64,000 nt of DNA from NCBI GenBank assembly GCA_015061915.1, contig SUVR01000005.1:37596-101595 (forward strand), in the 5' to 3' direction. The position numbers were made by a program, and so were the translations under genes. Positions 46,633 through 55,285 of this stretch are shown piece after piece. The stretch comes from Lentisphaerota bacterium (GTDB taxonomy: Bacteria > Verrucomicrobiota > Lentisphaeria > Victivallales > UBA1829). Every line of letters starts with the position of its first letter. Positions within the stretch are counted from its first letter, which is position 1. The notes under the pieces are model-generated. The model saw only the letters and a program-made list of their open reading frames with translations, was not told the DNA's origin and searched no databases.

Positions 46633-48009
46633 ATGATGAAGAAATTTTTGATGACTCTTTGTACGCTTTCCATTTTCGGCGGACTTGCCGCAGCGGAAGC
46701 GGATAACAGCACAAGATCCTACAACAGCTATTACCATTGGGAATATGTCCCGGTGGTCGTCCCGGGCGAAGATGTGAAACAGCAGGATGACGTCACCACG
46801 CCGCTGCACGGTCCGTGGCTGCTGAATCCTTCGGCAAACTCCATCACCATCAACTGGATTACACGCCGTCCCTGTGCGGGCGGGGTGGAATACCGGGAGA
46901 AAGGCACGGAGGAATTCAAGACCCTGTGGACCATCAAGGGCGGGATCATTGATTACAGCAAGGATCTCCATTCCATCCACATCACCGGTCTGAAACCCGG
47001 CACGGAATATGAATACCGGCTGGTCAACTCTTTCGATGAATTCCAGTGTGCGTATCACAAACATATTCCCAAGTTCACAGCACGGGAGATCCATTCCTTC
47101 CGGACGCTGGACCCGGAAAAGAAGAACTATAAAATCTTCCTGACTTCCGACCTCCACGGCACGTCGCGCCTCTGTCTCTATCCCGTTTACAATACCTCCG
47201 GCGCAAAGGATGCGGATTTCTACTTCTTCCTCGGCGATAATGTGGAAGACAATATGAATGACGCCCGCTACTACACCACGTTCGGGTTCCTGGATGATAT
47301 GAGCAACCTCTGGAGCAAGAACAAGCCCACCGTCTTCCTGCGCGGGAACCACGACTTCTCCGGCAGACAGATGTATCAGTACTCAGACTACTTCCCCCAG
47401 CCCGACGGCAAGACCTATCAGGCGTTCCGGCAGGGACCGGTCCTCTTTATCTGCCTCGATTCCCTCTGGATCCGGAGCGGCGTGCAGGGCGAACAGGTTA
47501 CGGCATACATTCAGGAACAGGCAGACTGGATCAAGGCGCTGAAGAAGACCGACGACTGGAAGAAGGCAAAATTCCGGATCGTGATGCTTCACGTCCCCCT
47601 GATCGGATATGGCGGAACAGCCTATCTGCAGCCCTTTGTTGAGGCGCTGAACGATAATACCCCCGCCGGGCGTGTCCATGCGGTCCTTGCCGGACACAAC
47701 CATTCTTATCAGCGGGTTGATAAGAATTCATGGCTCAGCAAAATGCCCCGCCTCAAAGCGAATACGAAACTGACCCAGAAACCCCGTTATGCTTTCACGC
47801 CCGCTCCGTACACACAGATCGTGTGCGATCTTGTGGAAGCGATGACCATTGATGTGACGCCGGAAAAACTTGTCTTCAAGAGTCACTACTGGCGGACCAC
47901 CGAAGGAAAACTGCACGACCACTTTGAAATCTATCCGGACGGCACCGTGAAAGATCTGCAGCCCATCTTCCATCTGGATCTTACGCCGCCCCCCACAAAG
48001 AAAAAATAA
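46633..48009 (+). CDS. exported purple-acid-phosphatase-like metallophosphoesterase, copy 3
   Basis: A 458-residue third paralogue. Start 46633 (MMKKFLMTLCTLS) is chosen for GAGGGA at 8 bases; an ATG at 46615 overlapping the copy 2 stop would add a poor N-terminal extension. Motifs are TSDLHG, FLGDNVED, RGNHDF, VMLHVPL and AGHNHSYQ, the last being GHxH with N in place of E. The variation at these loops among copies suggests different substrates. It is followed 35 bp later by the UxaE-like gene. Confidence 0.9.
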   Translation: MMKKFLMTLCTLSIFGGLAAAEADNSTRSYNSYYHWEYVPVVVPGEDVKQQDDVTTPLHGPWLLNPSANSITINWITRRPCAGGVEYREKGTEEFKTLWTIKGGIIDYSKDLHSIHITGLKPGTEYEYRLVNSFDEFQCAYHKHIPKFTAREIHSFRTLDPEKKNYKIFLTSDLHGTSRLCLYPVYNTSGAKDADFYFFLGDNVEDNMNDARYYTTFGFLDDMSNLWSKNKPTVFLRGNHDFSGRQMYQYSDYFPQPDGKTYQAFRQGPVLFICLDSLWIRSGVQGEQVTAYIQEQADWIKALKKTDDWKKAKFRIVMLHVPLIGYGGTAYLQPFVEALNDNTPAGRVHAVLAGHNHSYQRVDKNSWLSKMPRLKANTKLTQKPRYAFTPAPYTQIVCDLVEAMTIDVTPEKLVFKSHYWRTTEGKLHDHFEIYPDGTVKDLQPIFHLDLTPPPTKKK

Positions 48010-48044
48010 ACCAAACATAGAACAAAACTCCACGGGAGAAAACA

Positions 48045-49538
48045 ATGAAAAACATTCTCGAAAAAAGCATTGTCCAGCAGTTGCCGGATGTAAAAGGAAA
48101 GGTGATCTATTTTCCGGATTCCGTCCGGAAAACCGAATATTTTACGATCTGTTCCGCACAGGATGAAGGATCCCGCTTCCTTCTCCTCGCCACAACGATC
48201 CGGAATGCCGCCTTTGATGCGTTTGAGGGCGAAACCACCGGCGATGGCGAGATCCTCGTGAAAAAAGCTCCCCTTTCTGCAAAAAATGCGGCGCAGCTCC
48301 GCAAGGCTTTCCCGTGGACTGCCCCCGTGCCGGTCCTCCGTGAACGCTGTTCTTTCGGTTGCGGTGACCGGCTCGGATGTGCCACCAGCGCACACGCAGA
48401 ACTCTTTAAGATCTACGATGCAAAACCCATCTTCGCCCAGCAGAGCGTCCGGGAGCTGACCCTGACCAACCGTACCTTCCAGAGTGTGGTGGATGATGCC
48501 ACGTTCCAGGTCTTTCAGGCTGGATACGAAGGCGGGTTCGGTGCAGACGGCGACCACCTCAAGAGCTTTGAACATATCAAACAGGCGCTGGATGCCGGTG
48601 TCACGATGCTGACGCTGGACCTGTCCGAACAGCTTAAGCCCGAATTCGCTTCCGCCGATGAAGCCACCGTTAAAGCCGCTTACGATGCACTGGACGATTC
48701 CCTGAAAGCCCGGATGGAACAGTCTTATACGGAAGTCCCTGAACTGGGCTTGAAGTTTACGGATCTGGAACGGATGCGCTGCGCACTCATCTATACGCAG
48801 GCAATGGATTTCTCCGCACAGGTCCGCACATTCCTCAACGAAAACGGCGGCGCAGAAACCGATCTGGAGATCTCCATCGACGAAACCACGGCGCCCACTG
48901 TGCCGGAACACCACTTCTTTGTGGCTTCTGAACTCAAATACCGTGGCGTCAATTTTGTCTCTCTGGCACCCCGTTTTATCGGTGAGTTTCAGAAGGGGAT
49001 CGACTATATCGGTGATCTCGCCGAATTTGAACGCCAGTTCGCCGTTCACGCAAAGATCGCCGCCTGGTTCAAGTCCTACAAGCTTTCCATCCATTCCGGC
49101 AGCGATAAATTCTCTGTCTTCCCCATTATCGGCAGACTGACAGAGGGCAGAGTCCATGTGAAGACCGCCGGCACCAGCTGGCTGGAAGCTGCCAATATGA
49201 TCGCACAGGAAGAACCCGCACTGTTCCGTGATATGGTCAAATGTGCTTTCGAGTCTCTGGCGGATGCCCGGAAACTTTACCATGTGACAGCCGATTTCGA
49301 CTCCATCCCTGCCGTCGATACCATCGCAGATGCCGATCTGGTGAAACTGCTGGATGCAGATAATATCCCGGGCAGACAGCTCATTCACATCACTTACGGT
49401 GCCATGCTGGGTGGAAAATATCCGGAGTTGACTGCCCGGATCCGCAAGGCGCTGTTGAAAAATCATGCCGCATACGCCGCGTGCATCAACCGTCACTTCA
49501 CAAACCATCTGGAAAAACTCCTGATCGGTAAAAAATAA
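48045..49538 (+). CDS. uxaE: tagaturonate epimerase (UxaE family)
   Basis: A 497-residue product resembling UxaE-type epimerases that convert tagaturonate to fructuronate, so galacturonate can join the glucuronate route without the usual dehydrogenases. Family segments recognised from memory are FGCGDRLGCAT, FAQQSVREL, GGFGADGDHLK, ISIDETTAPTVPEHHF, ELKYRGVNFVSLAPRFIGEF and KLSIHSGSDKFSVFP. Cytoplasmic, no signal peptide. The partner isomerase UxaC is encoded at 27406-28779, not in this operon. Pairing with phosphoesterases is unusual. The assignment rests on motif memory, without an alignment. Confidence 0.8.
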   Translation: MKNILEKSIVQQLPDVKGKVIYFPDSVRKTEYFTICSAQDEGSRFLLLATTIRNAAFDAFEGETTGDGEILVKKAPLSAKNAAQLRKAFPWTAPVPVLRERCSFGCGDRLGCATSAHAELFKIYDAKPIFAQQSVRELTLTNRTFQSVVDDATFQVFQAGYEGGFGADGDHLKSFEHIKQALDAGVTMLTLDLSEQLKPEFASADEATVKAAYDALDDSLKARMEQSYTEVPELGLKFTDLERMRCALIYTQAMDFSAQVRTFLNENGGAETDLEISIDETTAPTVPEHHFFVASELKYRGVNFVSLAPRFIGEFQKGIDYIGDLAEFERQFAVHAKIAAWFKSYKLSIHSGSDKFSVFPIIGRLTEGRVHVKTAGTSWLEAANMIAQEEPALFRDMVKCAFESLADARKLYHVTADFDSIPAVDTIADADLVKLLDADNIPGRQLIHITYGAMLGGKYPELTARIRKALLKNHAAYAACINRHFTNHLEKLLIGKK

Positions 49539-49554
49539 GACAACCGGAGGCCTC

Positions 49555-50880
49555 ATGCAGTTAAAAAAACTGAAACATTTTTTTCTGGAAACGATTTGGA
49601 GCATCCGGCTCAACTCGCTTTCCCTTACCAAAGCGATCCTGCTGAAAGTCTGCCGGATCATTGTACTGACGATCCGGTTCTTCCTGCAGAACCGCTGTGC
49701 CCTGCATGCGGCATCCCTGACTTATTACACTCTGCTGGCGATCGTTCCCGTGCTTGCTCTTATGTTCGGGATCGCCAGAGGGTACGGTTTTGACGGCATC
49801 CTGCGGGAAAAACTGGTGGCGATGCTTCACGGAAATCAGGAACTCGCCGCAAAATTCCTGGAGTTTACCGAGTCCGCCATTTCCAATGCCGGCAGCGGGA
49901 TCATTACCGGAGTCGGCGTACTGTTCCTGATCTGGACCGCTGTGAAATTGCTGGCGTCCATTGAAAAATCTTTCAACGGGATCTGGGGCGTACACCGGGG
50001 CAGGGCGTGGAGCAGAAAGTTCTGCGATTACCTGACCCTGCTGGTGATCTGCCCCTTCCTGATGGTCGTGATGGCAACAACCAGTGATATGATGACCGGT
50101 ACAATGAAAAATCTGGTCAGCGGGCTGCCCTGGGCGGAATTCTGGAAAAGTTCGGTAGACTTCATTATGGGGTGTATCCACCTGGTATCCATTTGGTTTA
50201 TTTTTTACTTCATCTACGCTTTTGTGCCGAATACAAGAGTTGCATTCAAGGCGGCATTTGTTGCCGGGATCCTGGTCGGTACCGCATACAGCCTGCTCCA
50301 GTCTCTGTATGTTTTCGTGCAGATGAGCTTGAGCAGCTACAATGCCGTCTACGGCAGTTTCGCTGCCGTGCCTTTCCTGTTGATCCTGATGAATGTCGGC
50401 TGGACTCTGACGATTTTCGGCGCGCAGCTTGCTTTCGCCATCCAGAATGTGAACCTGTATGAACTGGAACCCGGCAGCGGGATGCGTCCCCTCAGCCCGC
50501 GACGGTATAAAATCTGCGCCCTGCAGATCGTTCATGCCGTCGCCTGCAACTTTGTAAAACACGAAAAGCCGCTTTCGGCGGTTTATCTTTCCAAAAAACT
50601 GGAGATCCCCGTCCGGGCAACAAGATCCATTATCTACGCTCTTTGCGAAGTGGGAATTCTCTCACAACTGATGAGCGACAACAGCGAGGATGATTCCTAC
50701 CAGTTGGCTCTTCCCCCGGATGAAGTCACGGTTCAATATGTCCTCAAGGCGCTGGACGACAATGGTGCCGATCTGCCGCTTCCGCCGGAAGATCTCAGCT
50801 TTGAAAATCTTTATGCGGATACCTGGGCAAAACAGGACAGCGTTCCCCTCTGCAGGCTGAATATGCCGCAGAAAAGCTGA
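49555..50880 (+). CDS. YihY/BrkB-family inner-membrane protein
   Basis: A 441-residue protein with about six membrane segments in the first 310 residues: LHAASLTYYTLLAIVPVLAL, the GIITGVGVLFLIWTA strand, the FLMVVMATT region, an IWFIFYFIYAFVPN helix and a segment ending near MNVGWTLTIFGAQLAFA. It is followed by a soluble C-terminal region resembling a winged helix (LSKKLEIPVRATRSIIYAL). The family was once called RNase BN; its real role is unclear, with transport or envelope stress suggested. It is 16 bp after uxaE, with GGAGG before the ATG, and is followed by a strong terminator. Confidence 0.9.
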   Translation: MQLKKLKHFFLETIWSIRLNSLSLTKAILLKVCRIIVLTIRFFLQNRCALHAASLTYYTLLAIVPVLALMFGIARGYGFDGILREKLVAMLHGNQELAAKFLEFTESAISNAGSGIITGVGVLFLIWTAVKLLASIEKSFNGIWGVHRGRAWSRKFCDYLTLLVICPFLMVVMATTSDMMTGTMKNLVSGLPWAEFWKSSVDFIMGCIHLVSIWFIFYFIYAFVPNTRVAFKAAFVAGILVGTAYSLLQSLYVFVQMSLSSYNAVYGSFAAVPFLLILMNVGWTLTIFGAQLAFAIQNVNLYELEPGSGMRPLSPRRYKICALQIVHAVACNFVKHEKPLSAVYLSKKLEIPVRATRSIIYALCEVGILSQLMSDNSEDDSYQLALPPDEVTVQYVLKALDDNGADLPLPPEDLSFENLYADTWAKQDSVPLCRLNMPQKS

Positions 50881-50890
50881 AAGTTTCAGT

Positions 50891-50933
50891 ACCGCTCAAC
50901 TCCTCTCAAAAGGGCTGAGCGGTAATTTTTTAT
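50891..50933 (+). terminator. terminator closing the pepF-yihY run
   Basis: TACCGCTCA (50891-50899) pairs with TGAGCGGTA (50917-50925), followed by ATTTTTT. An A-rich stretch then leads into the prs promoter. Confidence 0.85.
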
Positions 50934-50972
50934 AACTTTTTCAGGTATTTTGCAAAAAAAATCAAAAAAAAT

Positions 50973-51000
50973 TTGCAAATAATAAAAGTTGTATTATATT
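50973..51000 (+). promoter_or_regulatory. promoter of the prs leader and core operon
   Basis: TTGCAA (50973-50978), 16 bp, TATATT (50995-51000). Transcription would start near 51007, leaving a leader of about 220 nt. Confidence 0.65.
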
Positions 51001-51006
51001 ATAGGA

Positions 51007-51190
51007 ATGACCCGATATCGGGACCTTAATCCGGAAACGGATTCGAGCTGTACTGCGATGTGCAAGTGAGCGGACCATAAGGCTGAAGCGTTGAGTTGAG
51101 AAGCATTTTTTCTCCTCCGCCAACCACAGACTCCTCTCTTTGTGCAGAATGCACAACTCCCTTCCGTAACCTGCGTTAAGTCCCTTTTGA
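51007..51190 (+). ncRNA. structured leader or 6S-like RNA upstream of prs
   Basis: Complementary segments form a long rod. GGGAC-c-TTAA (51020-51029) pairs with TTAAGTCCC (51176-51184). TGTGCA (51059-51064) pairs with TGCACA (51150-51155). GCGGA (51070-51074) pairs with TCCGC (51116-51120). A GAGAA/TTCTC hairpin (51098-51114) lies at the tip. A palindrome CCCGATATCGGG (51011-51022) could compete with the closing stem. A rod with a large central bubble recalls 6S RNA, but I cannot confirm it; a cis-acting leader of prs is equally possible. The rest of 50881-51229 holds the terminator and the promoter. Confidence 0.45.
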
Positions 51191-51229
51191 AGGATAAAAC
51201 CAATCAACTTAACGGAGATTTACGTCCAA

Positions 51230-52174
51230 ATGGAAGGTAATGCGAGAGACATTCGGCTGTATGCCGGCAACTCGAACCGCGAACTCGCGGAAGCAATCGC
51301 AAGCAGCATGGGGCAGGAACTCGGACACGCAACCGTGGAAAAATTCCCGGACGGTGAAGTGTTTGTCCAGTACAAAGACAGCCTCAGAAATGCGGATGTG
51401 TTCATCATCCAGTCCACCTGCACACCCACCAACGAAAACCTGATGGAACTTCTGATCATGATCGATGCCGCACGCCGCGCTTCCGCTGCACGCATCACCG
51501 CCGTGATCCCCTACTACGGTTATGCCCGTCAGGACAGAAAAGACCGTCCCCGCGTGCCCATCACATCCAAGCTGGTCGCCAACCTGCTGACCACCGCCGG
51601 TGTGGACCGCGTGCTGACGATGGACCTGCACGCTCAGCAGATCCAGGGCTTCTTTGATATTCCGGTGGACCACCTCTACGCATCTCCCGTTCTCATCCCC
51701 TATATGAAGAGCAAAATGGATGCTGAATCCGTGGTCGTTTCCCCCGACTCCGGCAGCGTGAAGATGGCGCAGAAGTTCGCAGACAGACTGGGCTGCGGGT
51801 TCGCCGTCGTTGCAAAACGCCGCGTCGATGCCGTTCATGTGGCAAGCTCTCACCTGGTCGGTGATGTGAAAGGCAGAACCTGTCTGATCGTTGACGATAT
51901 GACCAGCACTGCCGGCACCCTTTGTGCGGCTGCTGAATTGCTCAAGAGCGAAGGCGCAGGCACCATCTACGCTTCCGTCTCTCACTTCGTCGCCAGCGAA
52001 AAGGCAGTCGACAGACTCGCAAACAGCTGCATCGAAGAACTGATCACCACGGACTCCGTTCCCTGCAAGTTCGACTTCGGTGACAAGGTGAAAGTTCTCT
52101 CCGTCGCAAAGCTGTTAGCGGAAGCCATCCGCCGGATCCATGAAGGCGGTATGCTTACCACGCTCTTCTCCTGA
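51230..52174 (+). CDS. prs: ribose-phosphate pyrophosphokinase
   Basis: A 314-residue enzyme making PRPP from ribose-5-phosphate and ATP for nucleotide, His and Trp synthesis. Signatures: FPDGEVFVQ, the ATP/metal motif VIPYYGYARQDRK, MDLHAQQIQGFFDIPVDHL and the PRPP-binding CLIVDDMTSTAGTL. The start ATG has its GGAG 12 bases upstream, wider than usual. It is the first gene of the prs-rplY-pth-rpsF-ssb-rpsR-rplI-dnaB run. Confidence 0.97.
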   Translation: MEGNARDIRLYAGNSNRELAEAIASSMGQELGHATVEKFPDGEVFVQYKDSLRNADVFIIQSTCTPTNENLMELLIMIDAARRASAARITAVIPYYGYARQDRKDRPRVPITSKLVANLLTTAGVDRVLTMDLHAQQIQGFFDIPVDHLYASPVLIPYMKSKMDAESVVVSPDSGSVKMAQKFADRLGCGFAVVAKRRVDAVHVASSHLVGDVKGRTCLIVDDMTSTAGTLCAAAELLKSEGAGTIYASVSHFVASEKAVDRLANSCIEELITTDSVPCKFDFGDKVKVLSVAKLLAEAIRRIHEGGMLTTLFS

Positions 52175-52232
52175 GAATAAGCAATAATCATTATTGATTC
52201 AATAAACACTTCAAGAAAGAAGAAGGAACAAA

Positions 52233-52874
52233 ATGACGAAAACAAAACACGTACTGAACGTGCAGAGCCGCTCCCTCACGGGTTCCGCAAATGCACGCCG
52301 CCTGAGAAAGCAGGGCATGATTCCCGCTGTGATCTACAGCAAGGGAACGGAACCCGAAACGGTTGCAGTCGACGCCACGGAATGGGAAGTCCTCTCCCGC
52401 AGCGAACTGAACCTGATCAGCCTCAAGGAAGGTGACAAGTCCCAGCTGGTTCTCCTCCAGGAAGTCCAGCACGACTTCATCCGTAACTGCGCAAGCCACA
52501 TCGACTTCATGGCTGTCAAGAACGACCAGAAGATCACGACCCGCGTTCCCCTGCATCCCGGCCATGCCGCTCCCGCAGGTATCGTTGCCGGTGGTCAGCT
52601 GGAACAGAATATGCACGAAATCGAAATCGAATGTACGCCCGATACCCTCCCGGAACACATCGAAGTTGATGTCGCTCCCCTCGGTCTCGGTGCCCAGCTC
52701 CATGTCAGCGAAATCGCTCTCCCCGAAGGTGTCAAAATGGTCACTCCGGGCGAACTGGTCGCATTCGTCGTTACCGACCCGAGCGGTGCAGTTGATGCTC
52801 CGGCAGCTTCCGGCGCAACGGAACCGGAAGTGATCGGCGAGAAGGAACGCGCGGAAAAGGCTGCTGCGAAGTAA
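52233..52874 (+). CDS. rplY: 50S ribosomal protein L25 (general stress protein Ctc form)
   Basis: A 213-residue 5S-rRNA-binding protein of the long CTC type: an N-terminal L25 domain (RRLRKQGMIPAVIYSKG, HIDFMAV) followed by a C-terminal TL5 domain (HEIEIECTPDTLPEHIEVDV) and an Ala/Glu-rich tail. AAGAAGGA precedes the ATG. The prs-ctc-pth order is widespread in bacteria and supports the assignment. Confidence 0.95.
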   Translation: MTKTKHVLNVQSRSLTGSANARRLRKQGMIPAVIYSKGTEPETVAVDATEWEVLSRSELNLISLKEGDKSQLVLLQEVQHDFIRNCASHIDFMAVKNDQKITTRVPLHPGHAAPAGIVAGGQLEQNMHEIEIECTPDTLPEHIEVDVAPLGLGAQLHVSEIALPEGVKMVTPGELVAFVVTDPSGAVDAPAASGATEPEVIGEKERAEKAAAK

Positions 52875-52898
52875 GTCTTTTCCGATCCCGGTGAGAGA

Positions 52899-53522
52899 AT
52901 GAGTGCTGAACGGATCTGCCTGATCGCCGGACTTGGAAATCCAGGACCGGACTACGAGGGAACACGCCACAATGTGGGGTTTGACTTCGTTGAAAAAATG
53001 CTGGCAAAACTTCCCGGAAACTGGGAAAAGATCCACGCTTTCAACTCTTACTGCTGGAAGGGAACATATGCGGGGCAGAAGCTCATCCTTCAAACTCCGC
53101 TGACTTTTATGAACCTTTCCGGTAACGCAGTGGCAGGGCTTGCCAGAGCGGAAAAGATCGCCCCCGAACAGATCATGATTGTTCACGATGATATGGATCT
53201 GGAACCGGGCAGGATCAGACTCCGCGCCAATGGATCAAGCGGCGGTCACAACGGGATCAAATCGGTTATCGAGCAGCTCGGAACCCAGAACTTTTCCCGT
53301 CTGAGGATCGGCATCGGAAAGATGGCGAACGGACACGGAAGTGCGGATTTTGTACTGTCGAAGTTCCAGCCGGAAGAACAGGCGCTGATGGATCAGGTGT
53401 TGGCGATGGCGGTGGATGCTGCAATCCTGGCAATGAGACGCTCCCTGCAGATGGCGATGGCACAGTACAACAACAAGTTGCTCTCGATCGAAAATAAAAC
53501 TGAAGATAACACACTGAAATAA
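52899..53522 (+). CDS. pth: peptidyl-tRNA hydrolase
   Basis: A 207-residue enzyme releasing peptides from stalled peptidyl-tRNA. It has LIAGLGNPGPDYEGTRHNVGF at the N terminus with the catalytic His, the PLTFMNLSGNAV segment, HDDMDLEPGRIRLR and GSSGGHNGIKSV. It starts 24 bp after rplY. The C-terminal extension after VDAAILAMRRSL is a little longer than in E. coli. Confidence 0.96.
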   Translation: MSAERICLIAGLGNPGPDYEGTRHNVGFDFVEKMLAKLPGNWEKIHAFNSYCWKGTYAGQKLILQTPLTFMNLSGNAVAGLARAEKIAPEQIMIVHDDMDLEPGRIRLRANGSSGGHNGIKSVIEQLGTQNFSRLRIGIGKMANGHGSADFVLSKFQPEEQALMDQVLAMAVDAAILAMRRSLQMAMAQYNNKLLSIENKTEDNTLK

Positions 53523-53558
53523 CAATAACAAACAACAACACACCATGGAGGTGTAGCC

Positions 53559-53903
53559 TTGAAAAAGTACGAAGCAGTGTACATTCTGGACCTGAGAAAG
53601 GTCGAGGATGAAGGTAAGGCGTTCTCCGAAGACTTCGCAAAGAAGATCGGGGAAATGGGCGGTACGGTGAACGAAACGGTCCTCATGGGCCGCAAACAGT
53701 TCGCACGCGAAATCAACCGTCGTAAAGCCGGTGTCTATGTCAACTTCATTTTCGAGATGGATCCCGCAGTCGAAAAGAACCTGCGTGAAGTCTACCGTCT
53801 TGATGAACGGGTCCTCCGCGTTCTGATCGTCAACTACGATCGTCCCGAACAGGTCCGTTCCACCCTCGCTCCGATCGAAGCGATGGGCGAAGAACAGCGC
53901 TAA
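53559..53903 (+). CDS. rpsF: 30S ribosomal protein S6
   Basis: A 114-residue protein of the 30S platform, partner of S18. KKYEAVYILDL at the N terminus and RLDERVLRVLIV at the C terminus are characteristic. The start is a TTG at 53559, supported by TGGAGGTG just upstream and by the family N terminus beginning at this residue; no in-frame ATG fits. The unusual start codon may limit synthesis. Confidence 0.93.
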   Translation: MKKYEAVYILDLRKVEDEGKAFSEDFAKKIGEMGGTVNETVLMGRKQFAREINRRKAGVYVNFIFEMDPAVEKNLREVYRLDERVLRVLIVNYDRPEQVRSTLAPIEAMGEEQR

Positions 53904-53930
53904 CAACCGCGAAAGAAAGGAGCGTCCAAC

Positions 53931-54524
53931 ATGGCAGCCTCTCTGAACAAAGTTTTGCTGATGGGTAATCTTACCCGCGAACCGGAACTGCGTTATACGC
54001 CCGGTACCAATTCTGCGGTCTGCGAATTCGGGATCGCCATCAACCGCCGTTTTATCCAGAACGGACAGGAAAAGGATGAAACCTGCTTCCTGGATATCGT
54101 TGTCTGGGGTAAACAGGCGGAAAGCTGTTCCCGTTTCCTTCAGAAAGGTGCAAGTGTTTTCATTGAAGGACGCCTCGTCTACGATATCTGGACGGAAAAG
54201 GACACGCAGAAAAAGCGTTCCCGGATCCGTGTCACCGCTGAGCGGGTTCAGTTCCTGAGCCAGCAGCAGAGCGGTCGCCGCGATGATGGTATGGATGCCG
54301 GTATGGTGGAGGAAGACCCCACTGCATCTTACGATGCGCCCCGGCCCCAGTCCTATTCCCGTCCTCAGCCCCAGGGACAGCCCCGCTATCAGCGTCAGCA
54401 GTATGACGCTCCCCAGCAGCAGCCCCGCTACCAGCAGCCGAGACCGGCGCAGGCTCCCATGCCCCAGCCCCCTCCGATGCCGGAAGGCGATCCCCTGGAA
54501 GATGTCGATGACATTCCTTTCTGA
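53931..54524 (+). CDS. ssb: single-stranded DNA-binding protein
   Basis: A 197-residue protein. The OB fold occupies about residues 1-112 (NKVLLMGNLTREPELRYTPG, CFLDIVVWGKQAE, GRLVYDIWTEKD). A long Gln/Pro/Arg-rich linker follows, then the acidic tip DDIPF that docks replication and repair partners. rpsF-ssb-rpsR is a conserved trio. Confidence 0.97.
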   Translation: MAASLNKVLLMGNLTREPELRYTPGTNSAVCEFGIAINRRFIQNGQEKDETCFLDIVVWGKQAESCSRFLQKGASVFIEGRLVYDIWTEKDTQKKRSRIRVTAERVQFLSQQQSGRRDDGMDAGMVEEDPTASYDAPRPQSYSRPQPQGQPRYQRQQYDAPQQQPRYQQPRPAQAPMPQPPPMPEGDPLEDVDDIPF

Positions 54525-54564
54525 ACCCAATCCCCAACCCAAAGCTAATTAAGGAGCATGTATT

Positions 54565-54807
54565 ATGGCAATGCAGTCCAATAACAAACGCCGTCGTCCC
54601 AAAAGACGTGCCGCAAAACCGAAAATTTGCAGATTCTGCGAAAACAAGGTGAACTACATCGATTTCAAGGATGGTGACCTCCTCCGCAAGTTCCAGACGG
54701 AAAAAGGCCGCATCCTCCCCCGCCGCATTACCGGCACCTGCCTCAAGCACCAGAAGATGCTGTCCGTGGCAGTGAAACGCGCAAGAATCATCAGCGTGGT
54801 TCTCTAA
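54565..54807 (+). CDS. rpsR: 30S ribosomal protein S18
   Basis: An 80-residue protein with a Lys/Arg-rich N terminus ([20 protein letters not shown]), then [13 protein letters not shown] and [14 protein letters not shown]. The CxxC near residue 28 keeps the zinc-type form partially. AAGGAG lies before the ATG. Confidence 0.97.
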   Translation: MAMQSNNKRRRPKRRAAKPKICRFCENKVNYIDFKDGDLLRKFQTEKGRILPRRITGTCLKHQKMLSVAVKRARIISVVL

Positions 54808-54833
54808 TCTCTTAACAGGAAAGGCATTTCATT

Positions 54834-55283
54834 ATGGCTATGAAACTGATTCTCCTTCAGGACGTTGAAGACCTGGGCCTCGCCGGTGAAGAAGTCAGCG
54901 TTGCTCCCGGCTATGCCCGCAACTACCTGATCCCCAAAGGAATGGCATCCGTTGCAACGACTGCTGCTCTCCGTCAGCTCGCTGCCCGCAAGGAAAAAAT
55001 CGAAGCGAAGCGCAAAGCGGATATGGAAGCTGCTGAAGCGATCGTTGCGAAGATCAACAGCACTGAGCTGGTTATCCCCATGCAGGCTTCCGACGACAAT
55101 CACCTCTTCGGTTCCGTCACCGAACGTATGATCCACGAAGCTCTCCTGGCTCTCGGTATCAAGATCGATACCTACAAGATCAAACTGGAATCCCAGATCC
55201 GTACTCTCGGCGATTACACCGCTGAAGTCAAGGTCTTCCAGAAGGTCTATGCCACTGCAAAGATCAAAGTCGTCAGAGCATAA
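54834..55283 (+). CDS. rplI: 50S ribosomal protein L9
   Basis: A 149-residue protein. The N-terminal rRNA-binding domain (MKLILLQDVEDLGLAGEEV, GYARNYLIPKGMA), a long connecting helix and a C-terminal domain (HLFGSVTERMIHEAL) are complete. AGGAAAGG lies 7 bases before ATG 54834. The stop is 2 bp before dnaB, indicating coupling. Confidence 0.97.
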   Translation: MAMKLILLQDVEDLGLAGEEVSVAPGYARNYLIPKGMASVATTAALRQLAARKEKIEAKRKADMEAAEAIVAKINSTELVIPMQASDDNHLFGSVTERMIHEALLALGIKIDTYKIKLESQIRTLGDYTAEVKVFQKVYATAKIKVVRA

Positions 55284-55285
55284 TT

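Noticed and set aside
47931..49661. A 576-codon open frame antisense to the UxaE-like gene, and a similar 600-codon frame at 56809-58611 antisense to bamA
   Set aside because: Both lie wholly opposite clear genes with family motifs, and their translations are His/Phe/Gly-rich shadow sequence.
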